In this document: positions 7,263 to 14,836 of the stretch, piece by piece
Layout: each line of letters opens with the position of its first letter
How positions within the stretch are numbered: position 1 is the stretch's first letter
From: a virus
Direction: 5' to 3' (one strand)
Length of the DNA stretch: 64,000 nt
IMG/VR virus record: IMGVR_UViG_3300037258_000368
Coordinates: 1 to 64,000 of that record
The notes under the pieces: generated by a model
Told to the model about the DNA's origin: nothing
Databases searched by the model: none
The model's input: the letters and a program-made list of their open reading frames with translations, nothing else
Position numbers and translations under genes: made by a program

Positions 7263-8576
7263 TTACAGTTCGGCCGACGCCTGGATATTCGCGCCGCCGC
7301 CGGCGCCAACCAATTCGCAGGCAAAACCGGCCGTGGTCGAGGCGGTCGTGCCTTGAAGCGCGATCGTATCGACGGTATTGCCGATCACCGCGTCCTGGAT
7401 CAGATAGGTCGAGGCGAGTGCAACCGGGGTCGTTGTTTTCGACATCACGGCCCAGGTGCCGACACCTTCGGCCGTGCCGCCGATCGTGATCGTTGGTGCG
7501 ACACGCATCGACACCGGCAACTTGATCGCGACATCGCAAATCGTGGCGGTCTCATAGGCGCCGCCCTGGCTGACGATCTTCGAGGCCGCGGGCTCGTTGA
7601 TCTGGTAATAATAGCGCTGCTGCAATACCTGCTCTTGCGCAGTGAGCCGTCGCGCGAAGGCTTTGGCGGAAGGCGCCTGCTGGGCGTTGAGCAGCGTCGC
7701 GGTGCCGAGGGTCGTGCCGGCAACCGTGGTCAGAGCCGAATTGCGCACAAGCTGGCAGCCGGCCATCTTGAAGCCATCCGTCGCCGTGCCGGTACCGACC
7801 GGCGTGAAGCCGATCGCGGCGGCTACCTCGGTAGCGCCCGTGGGAATCGGCGCAACGATCGAATAGCGGCCCCAGCTCGTGGTGATCGGGACAAGGACGC
7901 TCGCATTGATCTGCCCGGCCCAGGCCGTGGTGCCGGCGCCGCCGTGCGCATTGAGGCCGTAGGCGTAATCGGTCGATCCCTCATCGGTGCCGGTGCCATA
8001 GCTGATCGTCATCAGAACCTGGCTGCTGGCGGCCGAGAAGCCGCTGAGCGCCTTCAGATGGCAATCGAACTCGGCGGTCTGTCCCTGGAATTGCAGGGAA
8101 TTGTCGCTCTCAACCTCCTGTGCGATCGTCACCGGCACGACACCGGTCAGCGATCCCTTGACGATTTGCAGCGAGTCGAGATAGCCGGCCGGCGCATCGG
8201 CCTGCTGGGTGATCGTCGCCGGCGTCGAGGTGCCTCCCCAAGCGAACCAGCGATCGGCTGTGTAGCCGACATAATAGGTCGCGCTGGCGAGCGCGACCGA
8301 GACGCCACGTTGCCACAAATTCTGCCCGGTCGAGAAGTCACCGCCGATGAGAGCGTTCTCGGGGTTGTTGCCCGGCTGGGTCTGCGGGTAGTTGCCGAAG
8401 AGAGTAGCGGGCATCCACTGGTCGCCGACCGCGGGATTGCCGCCCGGTACGATCTTGACGAGATCGTTCGGCCCGATCGATTGGACCCGCGGGGGCGGAT
8501 AGGATTGGGCCAGAGCAGCAGCGACGGCGCCAGCCAAGAGCGCGGCGGCCGCGAGGCCGACGGGGATTTTCTTCAT
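7263..8576 (-). CDS. Exported receptor-binding/tail fibre-like protein
   Basis: The 437-residue protein begins MKKIPVGLAAAALLAGAVAA then ALAQS, a Sec signal peptide. Residues 75-130 (ALIGGDFSTGQNLWQRGVS, later YTADRWFAW) match the N.l.nGdf..WQRG...y.ADRW pattern common in phage fibres and collar proteins, where it forms a carbohydrate-binding-like beta sandwich. The C-terminal 100 residues contain the YYYQINEP segment typical of such domains. GGAG precedes the ATG. Receptor recognition is the likely role; the signal peptide is unusual for a virion protein. Confidence 0.8.
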   Translation of the reverse strand: MKKIPVGLAAAALLAGAVAAALAQSYPPPRVQSIGPNDLVKIVPGGNPAVGDQWMPATLFGNYPQTQPGNNPENALIGGDFSTGQNLWQRGVSVALASATYYVGYTADRWFAWGGTSTPATITQQADAPAGYLDSLQIVKGSLTGVVPVTIAQEVESDNSLQFQGQTAEFDCHLKALSGFSAASSQVLMTISYGTGTDEGSTDYAYGLNAHGGAGTTAWAGQINASVLVPITTSWGRYSIVAPIPTGATEVAAAIGFTPVGTGTATDGFKMAGCQLVRNSALTTVAGTTLGTATLLNAQQAPSAKAFARRLTAQEQVLQQRYYYQINEPAASKIVSQGGAYETATICDVAIKLPVSMRVAPTITIGGTAEGVGTWAVMSKTTTPVALASTYLIQDAVIGNTVDTIALQGTTASTTAGFACELVGAGGGANIQASAEL

Positions 8577-8590
8577 GTGGAAAACTCCAA

Positions 8591-8636
8591 GGGGGACAAG
8601 GGGACATGAGGGGGACAGGGGGGTACATGTCCCCCC
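8591..8636. other. G-quadruplex-like and inverted-repeat leader
   Basis: The plus strand has four G runs of 5, 4, 5 and 6 bases (8591-8595, 8600-8603, 8610-8614, 8618-8623) separated by 3-6 bases. The last run can also pair with CCCCCC at 8631-8636 across a TACATGT loop. It lies in the 78-base leader of the exported fibre gene starting at 8576. The motif fits an intramolecular G4 on the template strand or a hairpin in RNA. Confidence 0.5.
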
Positions 8637-8654
8637 ATTGTCCGGACAGCGGGG

Positions 8655-9158
8655 CTAGTAGTGCAAGCGGCAGTAGACCCGGATATTCGCCGTGGCTGCC
8701 GCACCCTGTCCTGTCGTCAGCGAGAAGTAGATCGTGCGCAGGTCGAATTTCGCGGTCGTGTTGTTGAGGGTCGCAGACAACACGCTGCCAGCGGCATTGG
8801 TGGCCGCAGCGGTCAGGCCCGAGTAGGCCTGGCTGCTTGCCACGATCGCCGTTCCGGCTTTTGCGGGCGCCGGATAAAAACCGCCTGCCGCGGTGGTCAG
8901 CGAGACGCTCGGCGAGGTGATGACGATGGCGTCGATCTCATAAGTCGCGCTTGGGAAAGAGATCGGGATTGGCTGGTCGGCCGTCGAATTCATATCCGCG
9001 CCGCGCAAGGTCCCGCATTGGATGCGAGATGGCGCGTAGCCGCCCCATGGCGCCGTCGGGAATTGCATCTGCGTCTGCGCGCGCGCGCCGCCGCTCAAGC
9101 CGCCGACGAGCGCCAAAATTGCGACACCCGCGAGGGCGCGCCTCAGAAGATTTCGCAT
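8655..9158 (-). CDS. Exported small structural-like protein
   Basis: The 167-residue protein starts MRNLLRRALAGVAILALVGG and continues to ARAQ, a clear Sec signal peptide. AAAGG precedes the ATG at 9158. The mature part is a beta-rich Ala/Thr domain with a cysteine near the start (IQCGTL) and one near the end (VYCRLHY), which could form one disulfide. It lies between a fibre-like gene and other appendage genes. A virion appendage or secreted coat is inferred; no family recognised. Confidence 0.75.
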   Translation of the reverse strand: MRNLLRRALAGVAILALVGGLSGGARAQTQMQFPTAPWGGYAPSRIQCGTLRGADMNSTADQPIPISFPSATYEIDAIVITSPSVSLTTAAGGFYPAPAKAGTAIVASSQAYSGLTAAATNAAGSVLSATLNNTTAKFDLRTIYFSLTTGQGAAATANIRVYCRLHY

Positions 9159-9189
9159 GTTGAAGCCCTTTGCATTTGAGACGGCGGTT

Positions 9190-9618
9190 TCAGCTGACGG
9201 CCACCGACAGCGACATTGCCGCCTGCCCGTTCCCGGAAAAGCGCCAATTGACAGTCCCGACTGACAAATCGGTGAAATTGAGGCGGTAGAGGACGCCCTT
9301 TTCGCACTCGCCGGTGGTGAGCGAGACATCGGTGCCCGTTGCCCATACCGCCTGCTGGCCCCCGCCGCCGACGTTGCAGACAATCCAGGTCGTGCCTCCG
9401 TCGAAACTGCGTTCGAGCCGCCCGCTGCCGGTCCAGGCGCCGTTCGGGCCGCCGCTGCCGAAGATGACCAGGTTGAAGACGCCGAAAATCTCGACGCCGG
9501 CGGTATGTCCTGGGGCGGTAAATGGCGCGTTTCCGGCCTGCGCCGACGAAAAGACAAAGTTCGCCTTGTCGCTTGCCGGCGGCGTCGGAATGACGGGCGG
9601 CGTCGCGGGGATGCCCAT
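9190..9618 (-). CDS. Hypothetical tail appendage protein
   Basis: The 142-residue product starts MGIPATPPVIPTPPASDKAN and has no signal peptide. The core looks like a single beta-sandwich: FNLVIFGSGG, then ERSFDGGTTWIVCNVGG, then VLYRLNFTDLS. The sequence type RSFDGGTTW resembles small phage fibre-tip or accessory proteins that bind repeated units. Its start overlaps the previous stop. Function not demonstrated. Confidence 0.7.
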   Translation of the reverse strand: MGIPATPPVIPTPPASDKANFVFSSAQAGNAPFTAPGHTAGVEIFGVFNLVIFGSGGPNGAWTGSGRLERSFDGGTTWIVCNVGGGGQQAVWATGTDVSLTTGECEKGVLYRLNFTDLSVGTVNWRFSGNGQAAMSLSVAVS

Positions 9619-10037
9619 CAGTCTGCCGGGTTCTCGGCCGCCGCTGCGGCGCCCTGCTCGACGTCCGTCGGCGCGGGCGTTTCACGTGAAACGACACCGG
9701 TGTCGCCCTCGCCGATGCGGGCGACGAGCGCCAGCATCTCGGCCTCCTCGGCTTCGGTGCGGTGCTCATTCTCGCGCAATGCAAGGAGGCGTTGCTCCTC
9801 GGCGGCGTCCAAAGCTGGTTGGGCCGGCGGATCAAGCGGGGTGGCCGGGTCGACCTCAACCTCGACCTGCTTCATCGTCGGCCCGACCTGGTGCGGAAGG
9901 AGATGCACGATCTCGCCCGCTCGACGGAAGATGCCACCGATAAAGCTCTTCTCGGTCAGCACGTAGGGCTGCGGGACCTCTTCGGGTGCCGCCGGCGGCT
10001 GCCCGCGGTCCTGTTTGCCTCGCGAATCGTCGGACAT
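9618..10037 (-). CDS. Hypothetical acidic protein, likely head/tail accessory
   Basis: The 139-residue protein starts MSDDSRGKQDRGQPPAAPEE, with GAGG nine bases upstream of the ATG. An N-terminal folded part (TEKSFIGGIFRRAGEIVHLL) is followed by an acidic, probably helical segment (ALDAAEEQRLLALRENEHRT) and a Pro/Ala tail. It is coupled downstream by TGATG. Short proteins of this style near capsid genes often act in head maturation, but no specific family is evident. Confidence 0.65.
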   Translation of the reverse strand: MSDDSRGKQDRGQPPAAPEEVPQPYVLTEKSFIGGIFRRAGEIVHLLPHQVGPTMKQVEVEVDPATPLDPPAQPALDAAEEQRLLALRENEHRTEAEEAEMLALVARIGEGDTGVVSRETPAPTDVEQGAAAAAENPAD

Positions 10038-10089
10038 GAGTGGTTCCTCTCTAAAATTCACCTGAACCCCCCATTCAGGTGCAGCGGTG

Positions 10090-10917
10090 TTATCCGTTAT
10101 AGGTAGTGGGGCGCGCCGGATCGGCGATCGTGCCAAGGATGTGAATCGGCTTCTGCAGCGCGTCGACCGGGTAGAGTTCGCCCAATTCGATCGCGCCGTG
10201 GCTGCCCGCACCCTGCCCCGCACCGGTCTCGGGCCTGTTACCATCCTTGCCGATGACTTCGAAGCCGGCGACGAGCGGATCCTTTGCCGCCGGGGTGACC
10301 GAGGCGCCGATCGACTCGCAGAAGAGGCGATAGACCTCGCGGGCCATCTCGTTCTCCGGCCGCATCGCCTGGTTCGGGACGCCCGGCCATTTGACCCGGC
10401 GCGAGCGCTCGACATGATCGTTGGCGACCCAGGTCGGCTTGATCCACGTCTCGCTAAGATAGACCGCGGCCGTGAGGTGATATTCGGGGACGATGCCCCG
10501 TGCGCGCGCATTGAGCAGCAGTTCGACCATGCGTTCGCGGGCGCGCAGGCGCATCGCCAGAACGGCAGGCGCGACCGTGCGCTTGGCGCCGGGTCTACCC
10601 TGGTCGATCAGTTCGTTGATCGAAAGCGCGAGACTTTCGACGAAAGCGCGATCACCGCTGGGGTTCGGGATCTGCGCCGCCGGCTCGCCGCGCTCGTCGG
10701 CGAGTTTGGCGAGCATCGCGGCGACGGCTGCACCAGCTGCAGCGGAGGCTGCGGCGGCGATTGCCGCCTTGACCTCGGGTCGCTCCATGAGATTCGAGAG
10801 ATCGAGCGCCGGCGGTTCATCGAATTGGGCGGCAGCGACGGTTGCACCGCCAGCCAGGAGTGCGGCCTCACGCTCGGCCAATTCGGCCGCAGCACGTTCG
10901 GGGGTATTGCTTCGCAT
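10090..10917 (-). CDS. Hypothetical structural protein
   Basis: The 275-residue protein starts MRSNTPERAAAELAEREAAL. Residues 1-90 are alanine-rich and helical. A more conserved-looking region follows, with MRLRARERMVELLLNARARG, a Trp-rich YLSETWIKPTWVANDHVERS patch, and a C-terminal domain (GELYPVDALQKPIHILGTIA). It lies just downstream of the cement gene and may be a head or head-tail component. The start is chosen as the first ATG; its ribosome site is weak. I do not recognise the family. Confidence 0.7.
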   Translation of the reverse strand: MRSNTPERAAAELAEREAALLAGGATVAAAQFDEPPALDLSNLMERPEVKAAIAAAASAAAGAAVAAMLAKLADERGEPAAQIPNPSGDRAFVESLALSINELIDQGRPGAKRTVAPAVLAMRLRARERMVELLLNARARGIVPEYHLTAAVYLSETWIKPTWVANDHVERSRRVKWPGVPNQAMRPENEMAREVYRLFCESIGASVTPAAKDPLVAGFEVIGKDGNRPETGAGQGAGSHGAIELGELYPVDALQKPIHILGTIADPARPTTYNG

Positions 10918-10974
10918 TGAAATACTCGAGCGGTTGTGTCAGAAAAATTCCGGCGCCATTGGGCTGCGTGACAC

Positions 10975-11005
10975 GGGGCCGCGGCGTGGGGTGCGTCGCG
11001 GCCCC
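10975..11005 (-). terminator. Hairpin after cement protein gene
   Basis: GGGGCCGCG (10975-10983) and CGCGGCCCC (10997-11005) form a perfect 9-bp stem with a 13-base loop, immediately after the cement gene stop on the minus strand. A short T run appears only about 25 bases later, so termination may be partial or factor-assisted. Confidence 0.4.
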
Positions 11006-11017
11006 AGATCGGCCGGA

Positions 11018-11578
11018 CTAGCTCACGCTGTAATTGCGCTGTGCGTTCTTGATGCTCAGATCGTCGCGATCGAGGGTCACCAGCGCGTAGGCGATCGTGC
11101 CGGCCGAGAGATTGGTGCCGGCTGGGACCTGCATCAGGAGCCGCGCATAACGCGGGCGCAGCGTCGACGGGAATGCCGGTGGCCAGTCGAACCGCGCGAT
11201 GATGGCGTTGGCAGGGGCCAGCGCGACAGCCTGCGCCCCGGTCTCTTCGGCGGTGTACCAAGTGTCCGGCTGATAATTGCCCGCCGCGCCCAGATCGGCC
11301 GCGAGCTGGAACGCCAAGTTCCACGTCGCCGCATTGCCGGTGGCAAATGCCGTACCGACCGTGACGGCGAGCAACGGCTTCCTGACGCCGATGCCGAAAT
11401 CCGTTCCGAAGGTGGGAAAGCTGGTGCCGAAGATAATGGGCGGCGCTTCGCCGACGCCGGCGCCCAGAAGGTCGAGAGCGACGCCGCCAGGAGCGAGAAC
11501 GATGGGGGCGCCCGCGGCGCCGACCATCGAGAGATTTCCCCCGATCGGCACGAAATTGAGAAGTGCGTCCGTGTACAT
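11018..11578 (-). CDS. Bbp16-family capsid cement protein
   Basis: The 186-residue product starts MYTDALLNFVPIGGNLSMVG and matches the Bbp16 capsid cement type of Bordetella phage BPP-1. The visible pattern is TDALLNFVP..., GTDFGIGVRKPLL, VGTAFATG, LRPRYARLLMQVPAGT and a C-terminal strand with TIAYALVTLDRDD. In BPP-1 this protein decorates and stabilises the capsid lattice on the outer surface. Its place directly after the major capsid gene agrees. A terminator-like hairpin separates it from the capsid gene, which could tune stoichiometry. Confidence 0.88.
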   Translation of the reverse strand: MYTDALLNFVPIGGNLSMVGAAGAPIVLAPGGVALDLLGAGVGEAPPIIFGTSFPTFGTDFGIGVRKPLLAVTVGTAFATGNAATWNLAFQLAADLGAAGNYQPDTWYTAEETGAQAVALAPANAIIARFDWPPAFPSTLRPRYARLLMQVPAGTNLSAGTIAYALVTLDRDDLSIKNAQRNYSVS

Positions 11579-11596
11579 GGGCGGGTTCCTTTACGA

Positions 11597-11623
11597 AAAG
11601 AAAAAGCCGCCCGGAGGCGGCTC
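11597..11623 (-). terminator. Intrinsic terminator after major capsid gene
   Basis: On the minus strand GCCGCC, a short CGGA-type loop and GGCGGC form a 6-bp GC stem followed directly by TTTTTCTTTT. It lies between the capsid gene (ending 11685) and the cement gene (starting 11578), so it probably reduces read-through and makes capsid message most abundant. Confidence 0.75.
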
Positions 11624-11664
11624 TTTCATTGATTGCGGGGGCGCGATGCGACGGCGCCGCGGAC

Positions 11665-11691
11665 CTTTAGGTGCTTTAGGTGCTTTAGGTG
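11665..11691. repeat. Three tandem 9-bp repeats at the capsid gene stop
   Basis: CTTTAGGTG occurs three times without gaps, at 11665, 11674 and 11683. The last unit contains the capsid gene stop codon. Period 9 keeps the reading frame, so slippage would not shift phase. A second triple 9-bp repeat with the same AGGT core lies at 18929-18955. Confidence 0.8.
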
Positions 11692-12728
11692 ACCTGGCCT
11701 TCCGTGGTGAGCAGCTGGTCGCTGATGCCGACCTTGATGCCGCGGATGAAGTCGGTCACCCGACCCGCCGCGTCGGTCAGCGACAGCAGCACGTTGCGGT
11801 CGCGCATTCCCTGCACGTCGCACCAATGCCGCCCGGTGCGGCTCATGTACCAGACCGGCCGGATACCGGGCGCGGGCTCATCGGGCGCGTCGGTCTCGGT
11901 GATGCCGCTGGCTTCGCGGCTGAGCGTCGGCGGAAAGAGGACCGCCTCGGCGAAGAGCGCGAACAAATCCGCCGCATTCGGTCCGGCGAGGCCGGCGGCG
12001 GTCACATCGAGGTTTGCGATGCGCACGCCATAGCGCCAATCCTCGACGACGATTCCGGCTTCCTGGCGGAAATAGCTGGTGAGCGCGCGGAACGGATTGC
12101 CGAGCGCATCGAAGGCGGGCCATGTGTCGCCGAGGTTTTCCTGATTGAGGCCGGCTTTCGAGTTGCGCGGGAACAATCCCTTGATCGTCATATCGCCCCA
12201 GCAGATGAGCCAAGCGCTGAGGTTCGAGGAACCGGTGCCGCCGCCGTTGATGACGTTGGAACCGTTGGCGGCCGAGTTGCTGTCGGTGTTGTAGAACGGC
12301 GACAAGCCCATGAATTCGCCGGGCGTCGCGACCGTATTGCCATACCAGAGCGTGTTGCAGACCGTCTGCCCCATGCCCTCGATGAAGGATACATCCTCGC
12401 GATATCGGAAATTCTCGATATCGCCCGAGCGCTCGGCCAGCGTGCGATCGACCTGGCTCCAGCCGACGAGTTCGCCCAAACCAACGCGGGATTTGGCGGT
12501 CGTCGATTTGCCGAACGCGGTTCCGGCATTGATCTGGCGCCATGCACCTGCCGGGATCGAGGTACGATAGACGAATTCGTGCCCCGTCATTTCCGAGGCT
12601 TCCGCCCACGGCATGTCCTTCAGCGGGTCGTTGGTTTGGGACATCAGCTCCGCGATGCGGCGCTGTTTACCCATGGCATCGGTGCGGCTCGTCAGGTCGA
12701 GAAGGGTGGGCCATTGTCCGTTCGCCAT
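11685..12728 (-). CDS. Major capsid protein
   Basis: The 347-residue protein starts MANGQWPTLLDLTSRTDAMG with GGAGG six bases before the ATG. The sequence has the pattern of the major capsid protein of BPP-1-like podoviruses (HK97-type fold, GP7-type family). Visible landmarks are LLDLTSRTDAMG, IAELMSQTNDPLKDMPW, the VYRTSIPAGAWRQINAGTAF region and a central FMGLSPFYN loop. It lies between scaffold and cement genes, the expected order. Its long leader contains a large inverted repeat and the gene is followed by a terminator. Confidence 0.9.
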   Translation of the reverse strand: MANGQWPTLLDLTSRTDAMGKQRRIAELMSQTNDPLKDMPWAEASEMTGHEFVYRTSIPAGAWRQINAGTAFGKSTTAKSRVGLGELVGWSQVDRTLAERSGDIENFRYREDVSFIEGMGQTVCNTLWYGNTVATPGEFMGLSPFYNTDSNSAANGSNVINGGGTGSSNLSAWLICWGDMTIKGLFPRNSKAGLNQENLGDTWPAFDALGNPFRALTSYFRQEAGIVVEDWRYGVRIANLDVTAAGLAGPNAADLFALFAEAVLFPPTLSREASGITETDAPDEPAPGIRPVWYMSRTGRHWCDVQGMRDRNVLLSLTDAAGRVTDFIRGIKVGISDQLLTTEGQVT

Positions 12729-12791
12729 TTTCTGCCTCCATAAAGACCGCCGCTCGCACAAGCGAGGTGAGCGGCGTTGTTGTTTTCTGGA

Positions 12792-12843
12792 GGTCAGCTT
12801 TTCGGGTACGCTTCACGCGCTTGGGATGTCCGAATAGCTGACC
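12792..12843. repeat. Long inverted repeat in capsid gene leader
   Basis: GGTCAGCTTTTCGG (12792-12805) and CCGAATAGCTGACC (12830-12843) are inverted copies with 13 of 14 matching positions and a 24-base loop. They sit in the 245-base gap between the scaffold and capsid genes, upstream of the capsid ribosome site. A second smaller hairpin (CTCGC..GCGAG) lies nearer the gene. They could be an RNA processing or stabilising structure or a protein-binding site. No other gene is seen in this gap. Confidence 0.65.
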
Positions 12844-12973
12844 AAGCCTATTCGCCTCATTCGTGCATGCCTGGGGCGGGTTGATAGGGGCCGGCGGGAC
12901 GTGTCGCGGATGGCGCGATCCTGCCGGCTCCGGTTGGGGTGCGCCGATCTGCGACGATCTTGCGACGATCCCT

Positions 12974-13852
12974 TTATTTGTTCGGGGCGGCGGGTCCCGG
13001 GCCGCTGCCGACCGTTTCGTAAAACCCGCCGTGCGCCCCGGCGGATGGGCGCCTGCCATTGTTGGGCGGCGGCTTTGGCGGATCGTGCATCGGCGCCGGC
13101 TCGTCGAAGAGACGTGCCGCGGCGTGGAATACGCGCAATATCTCGGGATGGTCGCCCGCCCCGGTCAGGTCCATTGCGCGATTGAAGGCTTCGCGGCGCG
13201 CGCTCGGTACAAGCATATCGCGCATGCGGGCGATCGCGTTCATCGCGGTCTGATGGCCGGCGCCGCCCAATTCCTCGTCGGCCATAACTTCGGTGCGCCA
13301 GCCGCGCCGCATCTCGCCGAAGGCTTTGTGTTGGTCGGCGGCAATTCCCTCGGCGTAGCTCTGCATCGCATTGACGTGCATGTCGACGAGCTGCTGGGCG
13401 CGCGCCTGCGGGGCGAGTTCGGTATTGCCGAGGAGCGCGGTGAATTCGTCGACGCGCTCGGGTTGCAACGTGACGCCTTCGGGCAGGGTGAAGGCTTCGT
13501 ATTTGACCGGCTCGGCCGCGCCGACGACGGCGAGTGCGGCCGCCGGATCTGCTATCGGCGGATCGCCGGGCTTTGCCGCTGCCGCCGGATCGACTGCAGG
13601 CTTTGTCGCGAGCGGATCAGCGGCAGTAGCGATGAGGCTCGGCGTGTCGGTGTGGAGCCCGATGGCGGGTTTCGCCTCGCCCGGTGCGGGTGCTTCCGGG
13701 GCAGCCGGCGGCGCTTCGGCCGTCGGGGGGACGCCAGCCGCCGGCGCTGCGGCTGCCTCGGAAACGACTTCGGCCACCGCAGGGGTGGCCGATTGTTCGG
13801 GAACGACAGGGGACGCCGCCGGGGCGCCGCCGGTGTTATCTTCGGGCGGCAA
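12974..13852 (-). CDS. Capsid scaffolding protein
   Basis: The 292-residue protein uses a TTG start at 13852 with GAGG nine bases upstream. The first 115 residues are Ala/Pro-rich and disordered. Residues about 118-230 form the conserved helical part (YEAFTLPEGVTLQPERVDEF, LVDMHVNAMQSYAEG, ELGGAGHQTAMNAIARMRDM), typical of podovirus scaffolds with the F.LPEG signature and the W....D.E.GG motif. The C-terminus carries HGGFYETVG, echoing the HGG(M/F)YD motif elsewhere. It directs prohead assembly and is expected to be lost before maturation. Confidence 0.85.
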   Translation of the reverse strand: MPPEDNTGGAPAASPVVPEQSATPAVAEVVSEAAAAPAAGVPPTAEAPPAAPEAPAPGEAKPAIGLHTDTPSLIATAADPLATKPAVDPAAAAKPGDPPIADPAAALAVVGAAEPVKYEAFTLPEGVTLQPERVDEFTALLGNTELAPQARAQQLVDMHVNAMQSYAEGIAADQHKAFGEMRRGWRTEVMADEELGGAGHQTAMNAIARMRDMLVPSARREAFNRAMDLTGAGDHPEILRVFHAAARLFDEPAPMHDPPKPPPNNGRRPSAGAHGGFYETVGSGPGPAAPNK

Positions 13853-13865
13853 TGGGGAACCTCAC

Positions 13866-14120
13866 ATGACCGATTTAGAAATGGCGCGTGCCGAAATTTC
13901 GGCGCATCTCGTCGACGTTGTTGTTCGCCTGTTCAAGCCGGGCATGAAGACGACGATCGTTGTGCGACGACCGGGCTCGCCCGAGCGAGAGTTCGTGATT
14001 ACCAACGACCGGATCGACGACGTTATCGAGTGCCTTTCGCGCCGGCGCGAGGCTGGCGCTGCGGAACAGCAAGCGCCGGATCGTTCTCCCGCTCCATCAG
14101 GAAGACGCCCTCTGGCGTAA
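13866..14120 (+). CDS. Small hypothetical protein on opposite strand
   Basis: The 84-residue protein starts MTDLEMARAEISAHLVDVVV, with GGGGAAC before the ATG. The pattern FKPGMKTTIVVRRPGSPERE and then ITNDRIDDVIECL suggests a compact alpha/beta fold. It is transcribed divergently from the scaffold gene, and its last roughly 98 bases overlap the convergent gene ending at 14023. It is probably a cargo gene with its own promoter. No family recognised. Confidence 0.7.
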   Translation: MTDLEMARAEISAHLVDVVVRLFKPGMKTTIVVRRPGSPEREFVITNDRIDDVIECLSRRREAGAAEQQAPDRSPAPSGRRPLA

Positions 14121-14448
14121 TAATCTGCCAGGATCGCTTTAGTCGTCGCGCAAGTACCTGCTGTCCGAGTTCGTACCAAGTCGCCTCGGGCTGCGGAAAC
14201 CCGTTGGGTCCGCATGCAAAGCGCTCTTCATTCGGGTGGCCGGCCTCGAGGATTTCCCAACGCTCGCGCCGCCCAGCTGGCGTGCTGAAGGCGCGACGAA
14301 CAATGTCTGCGATCTCTTCCCTGCGCAGCGTCGCACGGGCGCGCGCCCGCTTCAGTGAACGAGGTTCGGCCGCATTGACAGCTTCGGGCATAGCGGGGTC
14401 ACCGTCGGAAGGCTCGTCCTCCGGCGTCTCGATGTCGTCATCGACCAT
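14023..14448 (-). CDS. Hypothetical protein overlapping a convergent gene
   Basis: The 141-residue protein starts MVDDDIETPEDEPSDGDPAM, with an acidic N-terminus and a folded part from about residue 40. The segment EATWYELGQQVLARRLKRSW, followed by QIITPEGVFLM, reads like real coding sequence. Its C-terminal third overlaps the plus-strand gene ending at 14120 by 98 bases. The ribosome site at 14448 is weak, so a later start is possible. Function unknown. Confidence 0.55.
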   Translation of the reverse strand: MVDDDIETPEDEPSDGDPAMPEAVNAAEPRSLKRARARATLRREEIADIVRRAFSTPAGRRERWEILEAGHPNEERFACGPNGFPQPEATWYELGQQVLARRLKRSWQIITPEGVFLMERENDPALAVPQRQPRAGAKGTR

Positions 14449-14455
14449 ATTGCGA

Positions 14456-14836
14456 TCAGGAGTCTTTCGGCTTGCGCAGTTCCGCGAGCGCGGTCCAATC
14501 GAAGCCGTCCTTGGACGACAGAAGCCCGCCGCGAGTTCTAAACGGATCTCGATCCGGCGGGGATGGTGGCGTGCTCGGTCCTGGCATGTGCCAGTTTCCT
14601 GGGTCCGGATCGCGCACCGCGTTGTCGAGCACCTCTCGCTGTGCGATGGCTGCGGCGCCGATCAAGTTGATCTTGAAGCCGTTGTCGTAGGCCGTCAGGT
14701 GTCGCACGTCGCCGGTGCGCAGAACGATGGAGATCGACACCGCGCCTATTTCGTCGCGCGCGTAAAGGGCCGTCATCTCGTCGATAATCGAAGCCATGCC
14801 CCGCTTGAAGCGCAGCGCGCCGTCTTCGTCTGGCAT
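14456..14836 (-). CDS. Hypothetical protein near portal module
   Basis: The 126-residue protein starts MPDEDGALRFKRGMASIIDE, coupled to the previous gene by TGATG. The N-terminal 75 residues look folded (EIGAVSISIVLRTGDVRHLT, INLIGAAAIAQREVLDNAV). The C-terminal part is Pro-rich and then ends WTALAELRKPKDS. It may be a small head protein. I do not recognise the family. Confidence 0.65.
   Translation of the reverse strand: MPDEDGALRFKRGMASIIDEMTALYARDEIGAVSISIVLRTGDVRHLTAYDNGFKINLIGAAAIAQREVLDNAVRDPDPGNWHMPGPSTPPSPPDRDPFRTRGGLLSSKDGFDWTALAELRKPKDS

Noticed and set aside
7020-8609. A 529-codon open frame on the plus strand opposite the exported fibre gene
   Set aside because: The composition (very Arg/Gly/Asp-rich) is a shadow of the minus-strand gene, which has a signal peptide and clear family pattern.
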